40,933 nt of DNA from CAUSWF01 sp963535465 (GCA_963535465.1 CAUSWF010000011.1:1-40933); one strand, 5' to 3'. Shown: positions 17,422 through 26,314, counted from the stretch's first letter. The notes: generated by a model from the letters alone, not told the origin. Program-made: numbers and translations.

Positions 17422-18817
17422 TTAATATTTTATTAACTTCCTCTAAATCATTAAAATGAATCTTTTCTTTACCAACTATATGATAAGTATCAGATCCTTT
17501 ACCAAGCACTAATAACATTCCTCCATCTTTTATCATAGAAATTCCTAAACTAATCGCATCATGTCTATCAGGCACTATAGAATATGTTGAATCATCTAAT
17601 AAACTAGCCATAGACTTACATATTTCTAAAACATCTTCTCCTCTAGGATCCTCCATAGTAAATATAGGATATGCTCCATGTTTTAATATAACTTCTCCCA
17701 TATGAGGTCTCTTAAATGGATCACGTCCACCTGCTGCTCCTATAACTACAACTTTCTTACCATTAGTAATATTATCAGCTAAACTAAGTACATTATCAAT
17801 CCCATTAACAGTATGAGCATAATCTATCATAATATATTTATTATCTTGATTATAAACCATTTCACATCTACCATCTACATGTATTAAAGGAATTCTAGTT
17901 AATATAGTATCTAACTTTTCTCCCAAATGTAGACAAGCATCTATCGCAGCTGCTAAATTATAAGCATTATATTCACCCATTAAAGGAGAATTAATAGAAT
18001 ATGTTTTACCATCTATAATATATTCAATTAAACTACCATCACTAGTATTTTTAAATGACTTAATAGAAATATCACCATTCTTACCATATGTACTAACACG
18101 AGATACACATATATCTCTAAACTCATCAAAATACTTATCATCACTATTTAATATAGATAAACCGTCTTTCTTAGTTTGTTTAAAAAGCATCATCTTACAT
18201 TCTTTATAATTATCAAATGTCTTATGAATATTTAAATGATCTCCTGTCAAATTAGTCATTATAGACATATCAAAATTAATAGTTTGAACTCTTCCTCTAA
18301 AAAATGCTTCACTAGATGCTTCCATTACTAAAGTATCGCAACCATTCTTCTTAAACATATCCATATATTTATATAATTTATCAGAATCAGGTGTAGTATT
18401 ATTAGTAGCTAATTTAAAACTATTACAAATAACACCATTAGTACCAATATACCCACATCTATCTCCAAGTAAAGTATATATCATACTAGCAGTAGTCGTC
18501 TTACCATCAGTACCAGTAACACCTATTATATTAAGTTTATCATCTACATTATCATAAAACCTCTTACATAATCTTGGTAACTCATAATTAGTATCAGGAA
18601 CCATTATTAAAGGCACATCTTTTTCTCCAACATAATGACTAATAACGCAAGCTGATGCCCCTCTTCTAATCGCATCATCTATATAATCATGTCTGTCAAC
18701 TCCAACACCCATTACACATACAAATAAGTCTCCTTCAACTACTTCTGTACTAGTTATTTTAATATCTTTTATAACTACATCACTAGTAGTATCATATAAT
18801 TCACTTAACTTTTTCAT
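17405..18817 (-). CDS. murE: UDP-MurNAc-L-Ala-D-Glu:diamino acid ligase MurE
   Basis: 470 residues. ATP loop GVTGTDGKTTT (~99-109), the 'TGDHLNIH' motif with the carbamylated-lysine position Lys208, and the C-terminal ligase domain are present. The substrate-selecting motif, DNPR in meso-DAP enzymes, reads EDPR (389-392). The Arg favours meso-diaminopimelate rather than lysine as third stem residue, but the first two positions differ. The 'VPGR' found in many MurE reads VDGR here. It is the first gene of the ten-gene operon, and AGGAGGA precedes the ATG. Confidence 0.93.
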   Translation of the reverse strand: MKKLSELYDTTSDVVIKDIKITSTEVVEGDLFVCVMGVGVDRHDYIDDAIRRGASACVISHYVGEKDVPLIMVPDTNYELPRLCKRFYDNVDDKLNIIGVTGTDGKTTTASMIYTLLGDRCGYIGTNGVICNSFKLATNNTTPDSDKLYKYMDMFKKNGCDTLVMEASSEAFFRGRVQTINFDMSIMTNLTGDHLNIHKTFDNYKECKMMLFKQTKKDGLSILNSDDKYFDEFRDICVSRVSTYGKNGDISIKSFKNTSDGSLIEYIIDGKTYSINSPLMGEYNAYNLAAAIDACLHLGEKLDTILTRIPLIHVDGRCEMVYNQDNKYIMIDYAHTVNGIDNVLSLADNITNGKKVVVIGAAGGRDPFKRPHMGEVILKHGAYPIFTMEDPRGEDVLEICKSMASLLDDSTYSIVPDRHDAISLGISMIKDGGMLLVLGKGSDTYHIVGKEKIHFNDLEEVNKILNEKVH

Positions 18818-18835
18818 AAGTCCTCCTGCTAATAT

Positions 18836-18841
18836 ATTATA
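18836..18841 (-). promoter_or_regulatory. -10 box of the murE operon
   Basis: TGTATAAT: a perfect TATAAT preceded by TG, ~19 nt upstream of the murE ATG. The expected -35 (TTTAAT) is poor, so the promoter may rely on the upstream TG. The transcript leader would be only ~12 nt, just long enough for the ribosome site. Confidence 0.5.
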
Positions 18842-18873
18842 CAGTAAATGACTAAATAATTAAAGAAAATAAC

Positions 18874-18902
18874 TTGTAGATATATACGTTTTACATTAAA
18901 AT
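18874..18902 (+). promoter_or_regulatory. Promoter of the arginase-fold gene
   Basis: TTGTAG (18874-18879), 17 bp, TAAAAT (18897-18902), 16 nt before the ATG at 18919. It is divergent from the murE promoter; the two share a ~100-bp intergenic region. Confidence 0.55.
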
Positions 18903-18918
18903 TATTATAGGTGATAAT

Positions 18919-19794
18919 ATGAAATGTAAAATATATGGAATTGGAACAGACTTAGGAGTTCACATAGATGGAGAAAGACTAGGAGCTAAACAATTAATTA
19001 ATGATATAAAAAGCTTTTATAAAGATGAAATAATAGAAATAGATCAAGATGAAGAAATAATAAAATCAAAAAATCTATCTGACCATAGAAAAAATGAATA
19101 TGAAATAAATCATCTAAGTGAAACTATTTATAATAAAATGAATGAATTATATGATAAAAACACATTTAAAATAACAATCGGAGGAGACAAAACTTCATCT
19201 CTTCCATCAGCTCTATCAGAAATAAATAATAACGATAATTTAGGATTAATTTGGATAGGTGCAACTCCATCATTTTCTACATTCAAAGAAACATCTAATG
19301 GTAACTTAGAAAATCTTATTTTATCATCTCTAACAGGGTATGAAAAAGAATTAGCTACATGGAATAAGAAATATTATAGTGAAATAAAAACATGTATTGT
19401 AGGACTACGTAAATCAGATGAAAAAGAAAAAGATAATTTAAAATATACAGGTATCAAAGTATTTACAACAGATGATATAAAAGACTATGGAGTTAGTAAA
19501 GTAATATATGATGCCCTATCAATTTCAGCAAATAAAACTAAAGGTGTACACATAGTATATGATTTAAATATAATAGACCCAAATACATCACCCGGAGTAT
19601 CAATTCCAATATATAATGGAATTAATGAAGAAGAAGCCATTACTATAAATGAAGAATTATTAAAATATAAAAAATATATTAATTCAATCGATATCGTGGG
19701 CTTTAACCCACTAAGAGATAAAGAAAGAAAAACAGAACAAATAGCCGTAAACCTATTAGCTCAAATAATAACAGAAATAGAAAAAAACAAGTAA
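18919..19794 (+). CDS. Arginase/ureohydrolase-fold protein, probably non-catalytic
   Basis: 291 residues, full length for the ureohydrolase superfamily (arginase, agmatinase, formimidoylglutamase). The fold motifs can be lined up: 'GIGTDLGVHIDGERLGAKQL' at the start, 'ITIGGDKTSS' where active enzymes have GGDHS, 'IWIGATPSF' where they have WxDAHxD, and 'YDLNIIDPNTSPGV' where they have D-x-D-x-x-D-P. Of the six usual Mn ligands only the first Asp of the last motif remains: His becomes Lys, Asp/His/Asp become Gly/Thr/Ser, and the last Asp becomes Asn. I infer a pseudoenzyme or a changed function. It stands alone on the plus strand between murE and ftsZ, with its own promoter and a shared bidirectional terminator. 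Confidence 0.85.
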   Translation: MKCKIYGIGTDLGVHIDGERLGAKQLINDIKSFYKDEIIEIDQDEEIIKSKNLSDHRKNEYEINHLSETIYNKMNELYDKNTFKITIGGDKTSSLPSALSEINNNDNLGLIWIGATPSFSTFKETSNGNLENLILSSLTGYEKELATWNKKYYSEIKTCIVGLRKSDEKEKDNLKYTGIKVFTTDDIKDYGVSKVIYDALSISANKTKGVHIVYDLNIIDPNTSPGVSIPIYNGINEEEAITINEELLKYKKYINSIDIVGFNPLRDKERKTEQIAVNLLAQIITEIEKNK

Positions 19795-19838
19795 ATAAAG
19801 TGAACTGTTTAGGGTTCACTTCAAAAACTTGTTTTTTT
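19782..19838. terminator. Bidirectional terminator between the arginase-fold gene and ftsZ
   Basis: Nested inverted repeats: an outer pair, an A-rich arm ending ACAAGT (19782-19792) and ACTTGT with T's (19827-19838), and an inner AAGTGAAC / GTTCACTT with an 8-nt loop. T runs on both strands serve two converging genes. Confidence 0.85.
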
Positions 19839-19840
19839 TA

Positions 19841-20935
19841 TTAATAATTTCTATCTCTTAAAAATACAGGAATATCATCATCACGATCTACTCTTAATTC
19901 CTCATCATCTTCTACTCTACTTCTTCTAGTATGTGTAGAATTAGCATCAATTAAAGTAGGCTTTTCTGGAACAGTTTCTTTCTTACTCTTATCAAATCCA
20001 GTCGCAATAACTGTTACTATTACTTCATCACTTAAATTTTCATTTATCACACAACCAAATATTGTATTAATATCAGTCTTAGAAGCCGCTCTAACAACCT
20101 CAGCTGCTTGCTCCGCTTCAAATAAAGCAAGATTTAATCCACCAGTAATATTTATAATGGCATCTGTTGCTCCATCGATTGATGATTCTAGTAATGGTGA
20201 TGATACTGCTTGACGAGCAGCTTCTATTGCTCTATCTTCACCCATACCAATACCAATACCTATTATTGCATGTCCACTCTTTTCCATAACTGCCTTAACA
20301 TCAGCAAAATCTAAGTTAACTAAACCAACTACAGCAATTAAATCTGAAATTGATTGAACACCACGTCTTAATACATTATCTACTTCTTTAAATGCCTCTA
20401 ACATTGGAGTAGTCTTATCTATTATTTCTCTTAATCTATCATTAGGAATAATTATTATAGTATCAACATGTTTTTGTAACTCTTCAATACCAGCAATAGC
20501 ATTAGCCATTCTCTTCTTACCTTCAAATGAAAATGGTTTAGTAACTATCGCAACAGTAAGAGCACCAAGACTTTCAGCTATTTCAGCAACAACAGCAGCA
20601 GAACCAGTACCAGTTCCTCCACCCATACCACATGTAATAAATACCATGTCAGCTCCATCTAATGCTTCCTGTATTTCTTTTTTAGACTCAAGTGCAGCTT
20701 CTTTACCAACACCAGGATCAGCTCCTGCTCCTAGTCCATCAGTTAAATTAACACCAAGTTGAATTTTCTTATCAGCTTTAGATTTCATTAATGCTTGTAA
20801 ATCAGTATTTGCCGCAATAAACTCTACTCCCTTAACTCCTGATTCTATCATTCGGTTAATGGCATTTCCTCCACCACCGCCTAATCCTATTACTTTAATT
20901 TTAGCTAATTGATCCATCTCAAGTCCGCCTATCAT
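19841..20935 (-). CDS. ftsZ: Cell division protein FtsZ
   Basis: 364 residues. GTP signature GGGTGTG near residue 112, the N-terminal 'GLGGGGGNAINRM', and the T7 loop 'NLDFADVKAVM' with its catalytic Asp. A short linker leads to the conserved C-terminal peptide 'DIPVFLRDR' that binds FtsA. It is a tubulin homolog forming the septal ring. The ATG at 20935 overlaps the ftsA stop (ATGA) and is preceded by AAGGAGGA. An internal ATG six codons on lacks so good a ribosome site, though FtsZ often begins near there. Confidence 0.98.
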   Translation of the reverse strand: MIGGLEMDQLAKIKVIGLGGGGGNAINRMIESGVKGVEFIAANTDLQALMKSKADKKIQLGVNLTDGLGAGADPGVGKEAALESKKEIQEALDGADMVFITCGMGGGTGTGSAAVVAEIAESLGALTVAIVTKPFSFEGKKRMANAIAGIEELQKHVDTIIIIPNDRLREIIDKTTPMLEAFKEVDNVLRRGVQSISDLIAVVGLVNLDFADVKAVMEKSGHAIIGIGIGMGEDRAIEAARQAVSSPLLESSIDGATDAIINITGGLNLALFEAEQAAEVVRAASKTDINTIFGCVINENLSDEVIVTVIATGFDKSKKETVPEKPTLIDANSTHTRRSRVEDDEELRVDRDDDIPVFLRDRNY

Positions 20936-22170
20936 AAATCGTCCTCCTTATTGCCAAAAAAATTAAACATCTTATTCATGGCTCTCTTATTTTTATTATC
21001 TTTTTCTTCTTTCTTTTCTTCCTGAATATTTAATGACTGAATAAATTGTTCCTTATCTACCATATCATAATGCTTATCTCTTAAAGACAATTTATTATCA
21101 TAATATAATATAGCCCCGTAGCAACTAGAAAACTTATTATGTCTAATCCCAATAGTAACTAAATTAAGTACTTCAGCCTTATTTATAACTTTTTCAAGTA
21201 AATGATTAAAACCACTAATTTCAGTTAAACCACCTGAAACAATTATATAACTAATTTGTCTATTTGTTAAGTTTTTTATTTCCTTTTCACTAACTTCTAG
21301 TATTTCTCTTATTCTTGCCTCAACCACTCTAGAAATTTCTTCTTGATTAATCTCTTTATCATCTATTTTAATAACTTCACTATTATCAGCATATAAAGAA
21401 TCCGCAACAGCAAAAGTCTCTTTTAATTTAGATGCTTTATCAGTTCCAACTCTATATATATAATCTATATCTTTATCAACATTTATACTGCCTCGTGCAA
21501 TAACAGAATTCTTAATTTGAATACCTCTATTAAATACAGAAACATTAGTATCTAAATATCCAATATTAATTATTGCTCCTACTTTATTACTATAATCTCT
21601 TTGTATAGCATAATAATCACCTGTACTAGTATACATTATATCAACAACATCTACTCCACATCTTTTAAGTGTTCTAAATAAATTATATAAATCATTCTTA
21701 GGAGTAACAGAAATAACTACTCTAGAAGATAACTTATCACCAGTAACACCTTTAGCATTAGAATATTCAACTCCATCTACTTTAAATTTAATAGGAAAAG
21801 CAGTAACCAACTCATTCTTAACAAAAGACTGACCACTAACCGCATCCCTAAGTAAATTACTAATATCTTCTCCACTAACTTTATCATTTATTATATCTAC
21901 TTGAGCAGGTATTATATCCATTATTGCATCCTTTGCTGATATAGCAAGTAAAACCTTATCTATCTTAATACCAATTATATTACTAACACTATCTATCGCA
22001 GACTTAATAGATTTAATTAAATCTTCTTCATTTATTACTCTGCCTCTTTCTATTCCTCTACTCCTAACAGAAGTAGTCGCAAGTGTATTAAACTTATTAC
22101 CAACTTTTTGTAATACTACAACTTTAATACTATAACTACCAATATCAATACTCGTATAAATATTACTCAT
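20932..22170 (-). CDS. ftsA: Cell division protein FtsA
   Basis: 412 residues. Actin-like ATPase with the phosphate-1 motif 'DIGSYSIKVVVL' at the start, an SHS2/1C domain, and phosphate-2 'IIVSGGLTEISG' near residue 310. The C-terminal basic amphipathic helix 'KRAMNKMFNFFG' tethers FtsZ to the membrane. It is coupled to ftsZ by a 4-nt overlap. It has its own likely promoter behind the ftsQ terminator. Confidence 0.97.
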   Translation of the reverse strand: MSNIYTSIDIGSYSIKVVVLQKVGNKFNTLATTSVRSRGIERGRVINEEDLIKSIKSAIDSVSNIIGIKIDKVLLAISAKDAIMDIIPAQVDIINDKVSGEDISNLLRDAVSGQSFVKNELVTAFPIKFKVDGVEYSNAKGVTGDKLSSRVVISVTPKNDLYNLFRTLKRCGVDVVDIMYTSTGDYYAIQRDYSNKVGAIINIGYLDTNVSVFNRGIQIKNSVIARGSINVDKDIDYIYRVGTDKASKLKETFAVADSLYADNSEVIKIDDKEINQEEISRVVEARIREILEVSEKEIKNLTNRQISYIIVSGGLTEISGFNHLLEKVINKAEVLNLVTIGIRHNKFSSCYGAILYYDNKLSLRDKHYDMVDKEQFIQSLNIQEEKKEEKDNKNKRAMNKMFNFFGNKEDDL

Positions 22171-22193
22171 AACTACCTCTATCTATAACAATA

Positions 22194-22222
22194 ATTATAT
22201 AAGAAAAGAGCTTATCATGCAA
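22194..22222 (-). promoter_or_regulatory. Promoter of ftsA-ftsZ
   Basis: Minus-strand TTGCAT (22222-22217), 17 bp, TATAAT (22199-22194), ~24 nt upstream of the ftsA ATG. The -35 lies in the loop of the ftsQ terminator hairpin, so promoter and terminator overlap. Confidence 0.6.
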
Positions 22223-22242
22223 GATATTTATGACTAAGCTCT
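22201..22242 (-). terminator. Terminator after ftsQ
   Basis: AGAGCTTA / TAAGCTCT, extended by an inner TCAT / ATGA pairing, followed by TTTTCTT on the minus strand. Moderate T tract, so some read-through into ftsA is likely. Confidence 0.6.
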
Positions 22243-22246
22243 AATA

Positions 22247-22933
22247 CTATTCTTTTATTTCAAAATGATTTCCATTGTCTAAATATAATATACCCTTATG
22301 ATTATCAAGTTGAGAATATATATTATCATAATAACTAATTTTATTAAATTTAGTTAAAGTAATATAAACCAAATTACCATCATTCATATATAAAATAAAT
22401 CTTTCTTTATCAATATTATTAGGAGAATATTCTATATCACTAATCTTATTAAGTATATTATCATTAACTTTAGAAAGAGAATTAATTAACTCCCTATAAA
22501 TATTATTAGGTACAAAATTAAGTAATCTTGGTAAAACAAACTTAACTACAGAATCACTCTCTTTAATCTTAGTATTATCATTAAAACTATATTCATTACT
22601 AACACCATTAAATAAAACAGCTCTTTTCTCCACTATATTAATTTTTATACTAAAAAAGCCTCTTCTTATACTAACATCTTTTATATAAGGATCTTTCTTA
22701 AGTACATCTTGATAATAAAAAATATTATAAGTAATAAACTTAGGATAATAATATAAAGAAGCTTTCTTAATTATATAATCATCATTTAAATATTTATTAC
22801 CACTTATATATATATTTCTAACTCTAACATTAAGTAGTATTTTAATAAAAAAAGATATTAAAAGTACTACAACTATAAATATTAGAAAATTAAATATTTT
22901 AAGTTTTTTCTTCTTAATAACTTTTTTATTCAT
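22247..22933 (-). CDS. ftsQ: Cell division protein FtsQ/DivIB
   Basis: About 228 residues. A lysine-rich cytoplasmic tail, one membrane helix (~12-34), then a POTRA domain opening 'VRNIYISGNKYLNDDYI' and the beta domain. It is a bitopic scaffold of the FtsQ-FtsL-FtsB divisome complex. ATG 22933 is chosen (GGGAG 5 nt upstream) over an in-frame TTG at 22945 that would overlap murB. Downstream of murG and murB, as in many dcw clusters. Confidence 0.88.
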   Translation of the reverse strand: MNKKVIKKKKLKIFNFLIFIVVVLLISFFIKILLNVRVRNIYISGNKYLNDDYIIKKASLYYYPKFITYNIFYYQDVLKKDPYIKDVSIRRGFFSIKINIVEKRAVLFNGVSNEYSFNDNTKIKESDSVVKFVLPRLLNFVPNNIYRELINSLSKVNDNILNKISDIEYSPNNIDKERFILYMNDGNLVYITLTKFNKISYYDNIYSQLDNHKGILYLDNGNHFEIKE

Positions 22934-22935
22934 AA

Positions 22936-23847
22936 CTACTCCCAATTTACTTTTTCTTGTTCACATCTAAGTTCTACACCAAACTTATTAAATACTTCTT
23001 TCTTAACATGCTCAATTAAATTATATATATCTTCTGCACTCGCATTATTTTTATTTATTATAAAATTAGCATGTTTCTCACTAACTTGAGCCCCACCTAT
23101 CATATATCCTTTTAATCCTGCTTCTTCTACCAACTTACCAGCAAAATTACCTACAGGATTTCTAAATACTGAACCAGCTGAAGGATACTCTAATGGTTGA
23201 GATAAAACTCTTCTATCTCTTCTTTCTTTTATTACTTGTCTAATAGCTTCTTCCTTACCATTATATAATCTAATACTTGCTTCTAATATAACATAACCAG
23301 GATTATGTTGAAAAAAACTATCTCTATAATGGAAATTTAATTCTTTATTAACTAATGTAATTATTTGATTAGAAGGAGTTAATACCTTAACATCCCTAAC
23401 AACATATCCCATATCTAAATTATATGCCCCAGCATTCATATATATTGCTCCACCTATACTACCAGGTATACCAGAAGCAAATTCAAAACCAGTAAGCCCT
23501 CTCTTACATATCTCATTAGATAATTTTAAAAGAGATACTCCAGCTCCAACAACAACTTTATTATATGGTAAAAAATCTATATGATTTAAATTATCTAGTT
23601 TAATTAATACTCCATCATATAACTTACTACTAAATAGTAGATTACTACCTCTTCCAATTATTTTAAATTTAATAGAATTATCTTTTAAATAAATAATCGC
23701 ATTACTTAAACTCTTAATATCTTTAGGAGTAAATAAAACTGAAGCTACTCCACCAACTCTATAAGTAGTTAAATTCTTAATAGGAACAGAAGTCTCTATT
23801 TTACCCAAATCTTCCTTACTTACTTTTTCTATAAAATCTTTCATCAT
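22936..23847 (-). CDS. murB: UDP-N-acetylenolpyruvoylglucosamine reductase MurB
   Basis: 303 residues. FAD-binding motifs 'RVGGVASVLFTPKD', 'IGRGSNLLFS' and 'SGIPGSIGGAIYMNAGAY', the catalytic serine in 'YPSAGSVFRNP', and the glutamate in the last ten residues. The lack of the extra YQ loop and the 'SAGSVF' form fit type II MurB. It reduces enolpyruvyl-UDP-GlcNAc to UDP-MurNAc. It starts in an ATGA overlap with murG, with GGTGAA as ribosome site. Confidence 0.97.
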   Translation of the reverse strand: MMKDFIEKVSKEDLGKIETSVPIKNLTTYRVGGVASVLFTPKDIKSLSNAIIYLKDNSIKFKIIGRGSNLLFSSKLYDGVLIKLDNLNHIDFLPYNKVVVGAGVSLLKLSNEICKRGLTGFEFASGIPGSIGGAIYMNAGAYNLDMGYVVRDVKVLTPSNQIITLVNKELNFHYRDSFFQHNPGYVILEASIRLYNGKEEAIRQVIKERRDRRVLSQPLEYPSAGSVFRNPVGNFAGKLVEEAGLKGYMIGGAQVSEKHANFIINKNNASAEDIYNLIEHVKKEVFNKFGVELRCEQEKVNWE

Positions 23848-24902
23848 TTCACCAATTTTTCTATTTCTATAATTATTTTATCAAGTGAATTATTAACACT
23901 TAACTTTAATGCATTATCATGCATAATCATGCATTTAGAACTATCATTTATTATATCATCTATCTTATTAACTATACTAGATGAAAACTCATCTTCAGAA
24001 ACTATAACCGCTGCTCCTGCTGCTTCTAAACTTAATGCATTCTTATATTGATGATTATTACTAACATAAGGACTAGGTACTAAAATAGCAGGTATACCAA
24101 TAGAAGTTATCTCAGATATAATAGATGCTCCAGCTCTACTAACTATTAAATCAGAATCTTTCATAAGATTAATTAAATTATCCATATAAGGTACTATCTT
24201 TACATTAGAGTAATTAAACTTACTAAATTGTTCATAATACTTATCACCAGTAATAACTAATACATTATATTTCTTATCTTTAAAACTTGGAATAATATTA
24301 ACTAACTCCTTATTTATAGTACTACTACCTAAACTACCCATAACTATAATTACTAATTTACCACTCTTAAATAAATTAGTCTTAGGATATAAATCTATAT
24401 TAAATACTTCTTGACTTCTAGGGTTACCAGTATAAACAGTCTTATTACTTGGAAAATACTTAATAGAAGACTCCATAGAAACACATATAGTAGATGCATT
24501 TTTACTAAGCAATTTATTAGATAAACCAGGAATACTATTTTGTTCATGTATAAGTGTTTTTATATGAAGACTAGAAGCAGCCTTTAAAACAGGTAAAGTA
24601 ATATAACCACCTACTCCAATAACTAAATCAGGATTATACTCTTTTATTATTTTTCTAGCTTTAAAATAAGCCTTAACATACATTATAAATACTAAAATAT
24701 TTTTAAATATATTTTTTCTATTTAAACCCTTAATAGGAATACCTATAAAATCTATTCCCTTATCAGGTACAATTCTAGACTCCATTCTATCTGTTGTTCC
24801 AATATATAAAACTTGATGATTTTCTTTAATTAATCTAGAGGCAATACTAAGAGCTGGATAAATATGTCCACCTGTACCTCCTGCCGCAATAATAAACTTC
24901 AT
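23844..24902 (-). CDS. murG: UDP-GlcNAc:lipid I transferase MurG
   Basis: 352 residues. N-terminal 'GGTGGHIYPALSIA', 'GVGGYITLPV', 'HEQNSIPGLSNK', and the UDP-GlcNAc-binding C-terminal half with 'GSLGSSTIN' and 'ISRAGASIISEI'-type motifs (here 'VSRAGASIISEI'). A peripheral membrane enzyme that converts lipid I to lipid II. AGGAG before the ATG. It follows the 61-residue membrane protein gene by one base. Confidence 0.97.
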   Translation of the reverse strand: MKFIIAAGGTGGHIYPALSIASRLIKENHQVLYIGTTDRMESRIVPDKGIDFIGIPIKGLNRKNIFKNILVFIMYVKAYFKARKIIKEYNPDLVIGVGGYITLPVLKAASSLHIKTLIHEQNSIPGLSNKLLSKNASTICVSMESSIKYFPSNKTVYTGNPRSQEVFNIDLYPKTNLFKSGKLVIIVMGSLGSSTINKELVNIIPSFKDKKYNVLVITGDKYYEQFSKFNYSNVKIVPYMDNLINLMKDSDLIVSRAGASIISEITSIGIPAILVPSPYVSNNHQYKNALSLEAAGAAVIVSEDEFSSSIVNKIDDIINDSSKCMIMHDNALKLSVNNSLDKIIIEIEKLVK

Positions 24903-24903
24903 A

Positions 24904-25089
24904 TTAACTCCTAAAATATATAAAAAGTACTACTAATATAATAATTATAATAATACCAAGTACTATCTTTTGCTTTCTATAATCATCTAATGGATTACTA
25001 TTATCTAAATTAGAATCCTCATTCATTTCTACTTCTTGATATGAAAAATCATCTTGTCCTAAATTTTCTTTTGTATTTTTATCATTCAT
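24904..25089 (-). CDS. Small C-tail-anchored membrane protein
   Basis: 61 residues from the ATG at 25089, which has TGGAGGAT 4-5 nt upstream; the longer reading from 25116 lacks a ribosome site. About 38 acidic, Asn/Asp-rich residues are followed by one hydrophobic helix made mostly of Ile/Val/Leu and ending 'FIYFRS'. No family recognised. Being the first gene of the murG-murB-ftsQ operon, it may act in wall synthesis or division (inference from position only). Confidence 0.75.
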   Translation of the reverse strand: MNDKNTKENLGQDDFSYQEVEMNEDSNLDNSNPLDDYRKQKIVLGIIIIIILVVLFIYFRS

Positions 25090-25128
25090 TGTAATCCTCC
25101 ATATTAATTTTACCAAAATATTAAAAGA

Positions 25129-25157
25129 TTGTAAATTAATATATAAACTGATAAAAT
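25129..25157 (+). promoter_or_regulatory. Promoter of tmcAL
   Basis: TTGTAA (25129-25134), 17 bp, TAAAAT (25152-25157), 24 nt before the ATG at 25181. Confidence 0.6.
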
Positions 25158-25180
25158 AAGTACGAATCGAGGAAAAGAAA

Positions 25181-26314
25181 ATGGTAGGAATAATCGCAGA
25201 ATATAACCCACTACATAATGGGCATAAATACCTAATAGATGAAGCAAAAAAACTATTTAAAAATCAAACTATAATTTGTGTATTATCAGGTAACTTCACT
25301 CAAAGAGGAGACGTTTCTATAATAGATAAATTTAAAAGATCCCAAGAAGCAATAAATGCAGGATGTGACTTAGTAATAGAACTACCATTCCCATTTGCTA
25401 CTCAATCAGCAGATTACTTTGCTAAAGGTGCCCTATCTCTTCTAAATCATTTAAAAGTTGAAAACTTAGTTTTTGGCTCAGAAGCAAATGATATAAATAC
25501 ACTAATAGAAATAGCATCTATTCAAAATAACAATGATAATTTCAATACATTAGTAGGAATATATTCTAAACAAGGATATAACTATCCAACAGCTTTGTCT
25601 CTTGCAATAAAAGATTTAACTAATAAAGTAATAGATACACCAAACGACCTTCTAGGAGTATCATATATAAAAGAAATATTAAAAAATAACTACAATATAA
25701 AACCAACTATAATAAAAAGAACATCAAATTATCATTCTTATGAATTAAAAGAAACCTCATCCGCAACTGCCATAAGAAATGCCATAATAAATAATGTTAA
25801 TATAGAAAAAGAAGTACCAAAATTCACCTTAAAAGATATAAATAATATTCATAAAATAGAAGACTACTTCAATATATTAAAATATAAAATAATAACAGAG
25901 AAAGATTTATCTATCTATCAAACAGTAGACGAAGGAATAGATAAACTATTAAAGAAAAATATAACTAAAGCAACAAGCTATAAAGAATTAATACAACTAA
26001 CTAAATCAAAAAGATATACCTATAATAAAATATGTAGAATGCTACTACACATACTATGTAATTTTACAAAAGAAAAAGCTAATGAATTTAATAAAATAAC
26101 ATATATTAGGCCCCTAGCTTTTAATAATAAAGGTAAAATATATTTAAATAAAATTAAAAAAGAATTAAGTATCCCTATAATATCTAAAATAACAAAAGAA
26201 AAAGATAAGATGTTAGAATATGAATTATCAACTACTCTAATATATGATTTAGGTAATGAATCTACTTACTATAAAGAAATACATAATAATCCATATAAAA
26301 AAGATGCCAATTAG
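25181..26314 (+). CDS. tmcAL: tRNA(Met) cytidine acetate ligase (TmcAL/YlbM)
   Basis: 377 residues. Nucleotidyltransferase fold with 'GIIAEYNPLHNGH' (HxGH at 12-15), 'LSGNFTQRGDVSI' and 'ELPFPFATQSADYFA', and the second ATP motif SSATAIR (193-199). The enzyme activates acetate with ATP and forms N4-acetylcytidine at the wobble base of elongator tRNA-Met. It is one of three plus-strand genes, facing mutM tail to tail with a shared terminator. Length is close to the usual ~400. Confidence 0.93.
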   Translation: MVGIIAEYNPLHNGHKYLIDEAKKLFKNQTIICVLSGNFTQRGDVSIIDKFKRSQEAINAGCDLVIELPFPFATQSADYFAKGALSLLNHLKVENLVFGSEANDINTLIEIASIQNNNDNFNTLVGIYSKQGYNYPTALSLAIKDLTNKVIDTPNDLLGVSYIKEILKNNYNIKPTIIKRTSNYHSYELKETSSATAIRNAIINNVNIEKEVPKFTLKDINNIHKIEDYFNILKYKIITEKDLSIYQTVDEGIDKLLKKNITKATSYKELIQLTKSKRYTYNKICRMLLHILCNFTKEKANEFNKITYIRPLAFNNKGKIYLNKIKKELSIPIISKITKEKDKMLEYELSTTLIYDLGNESTYYKEIHNNPYKKDAN

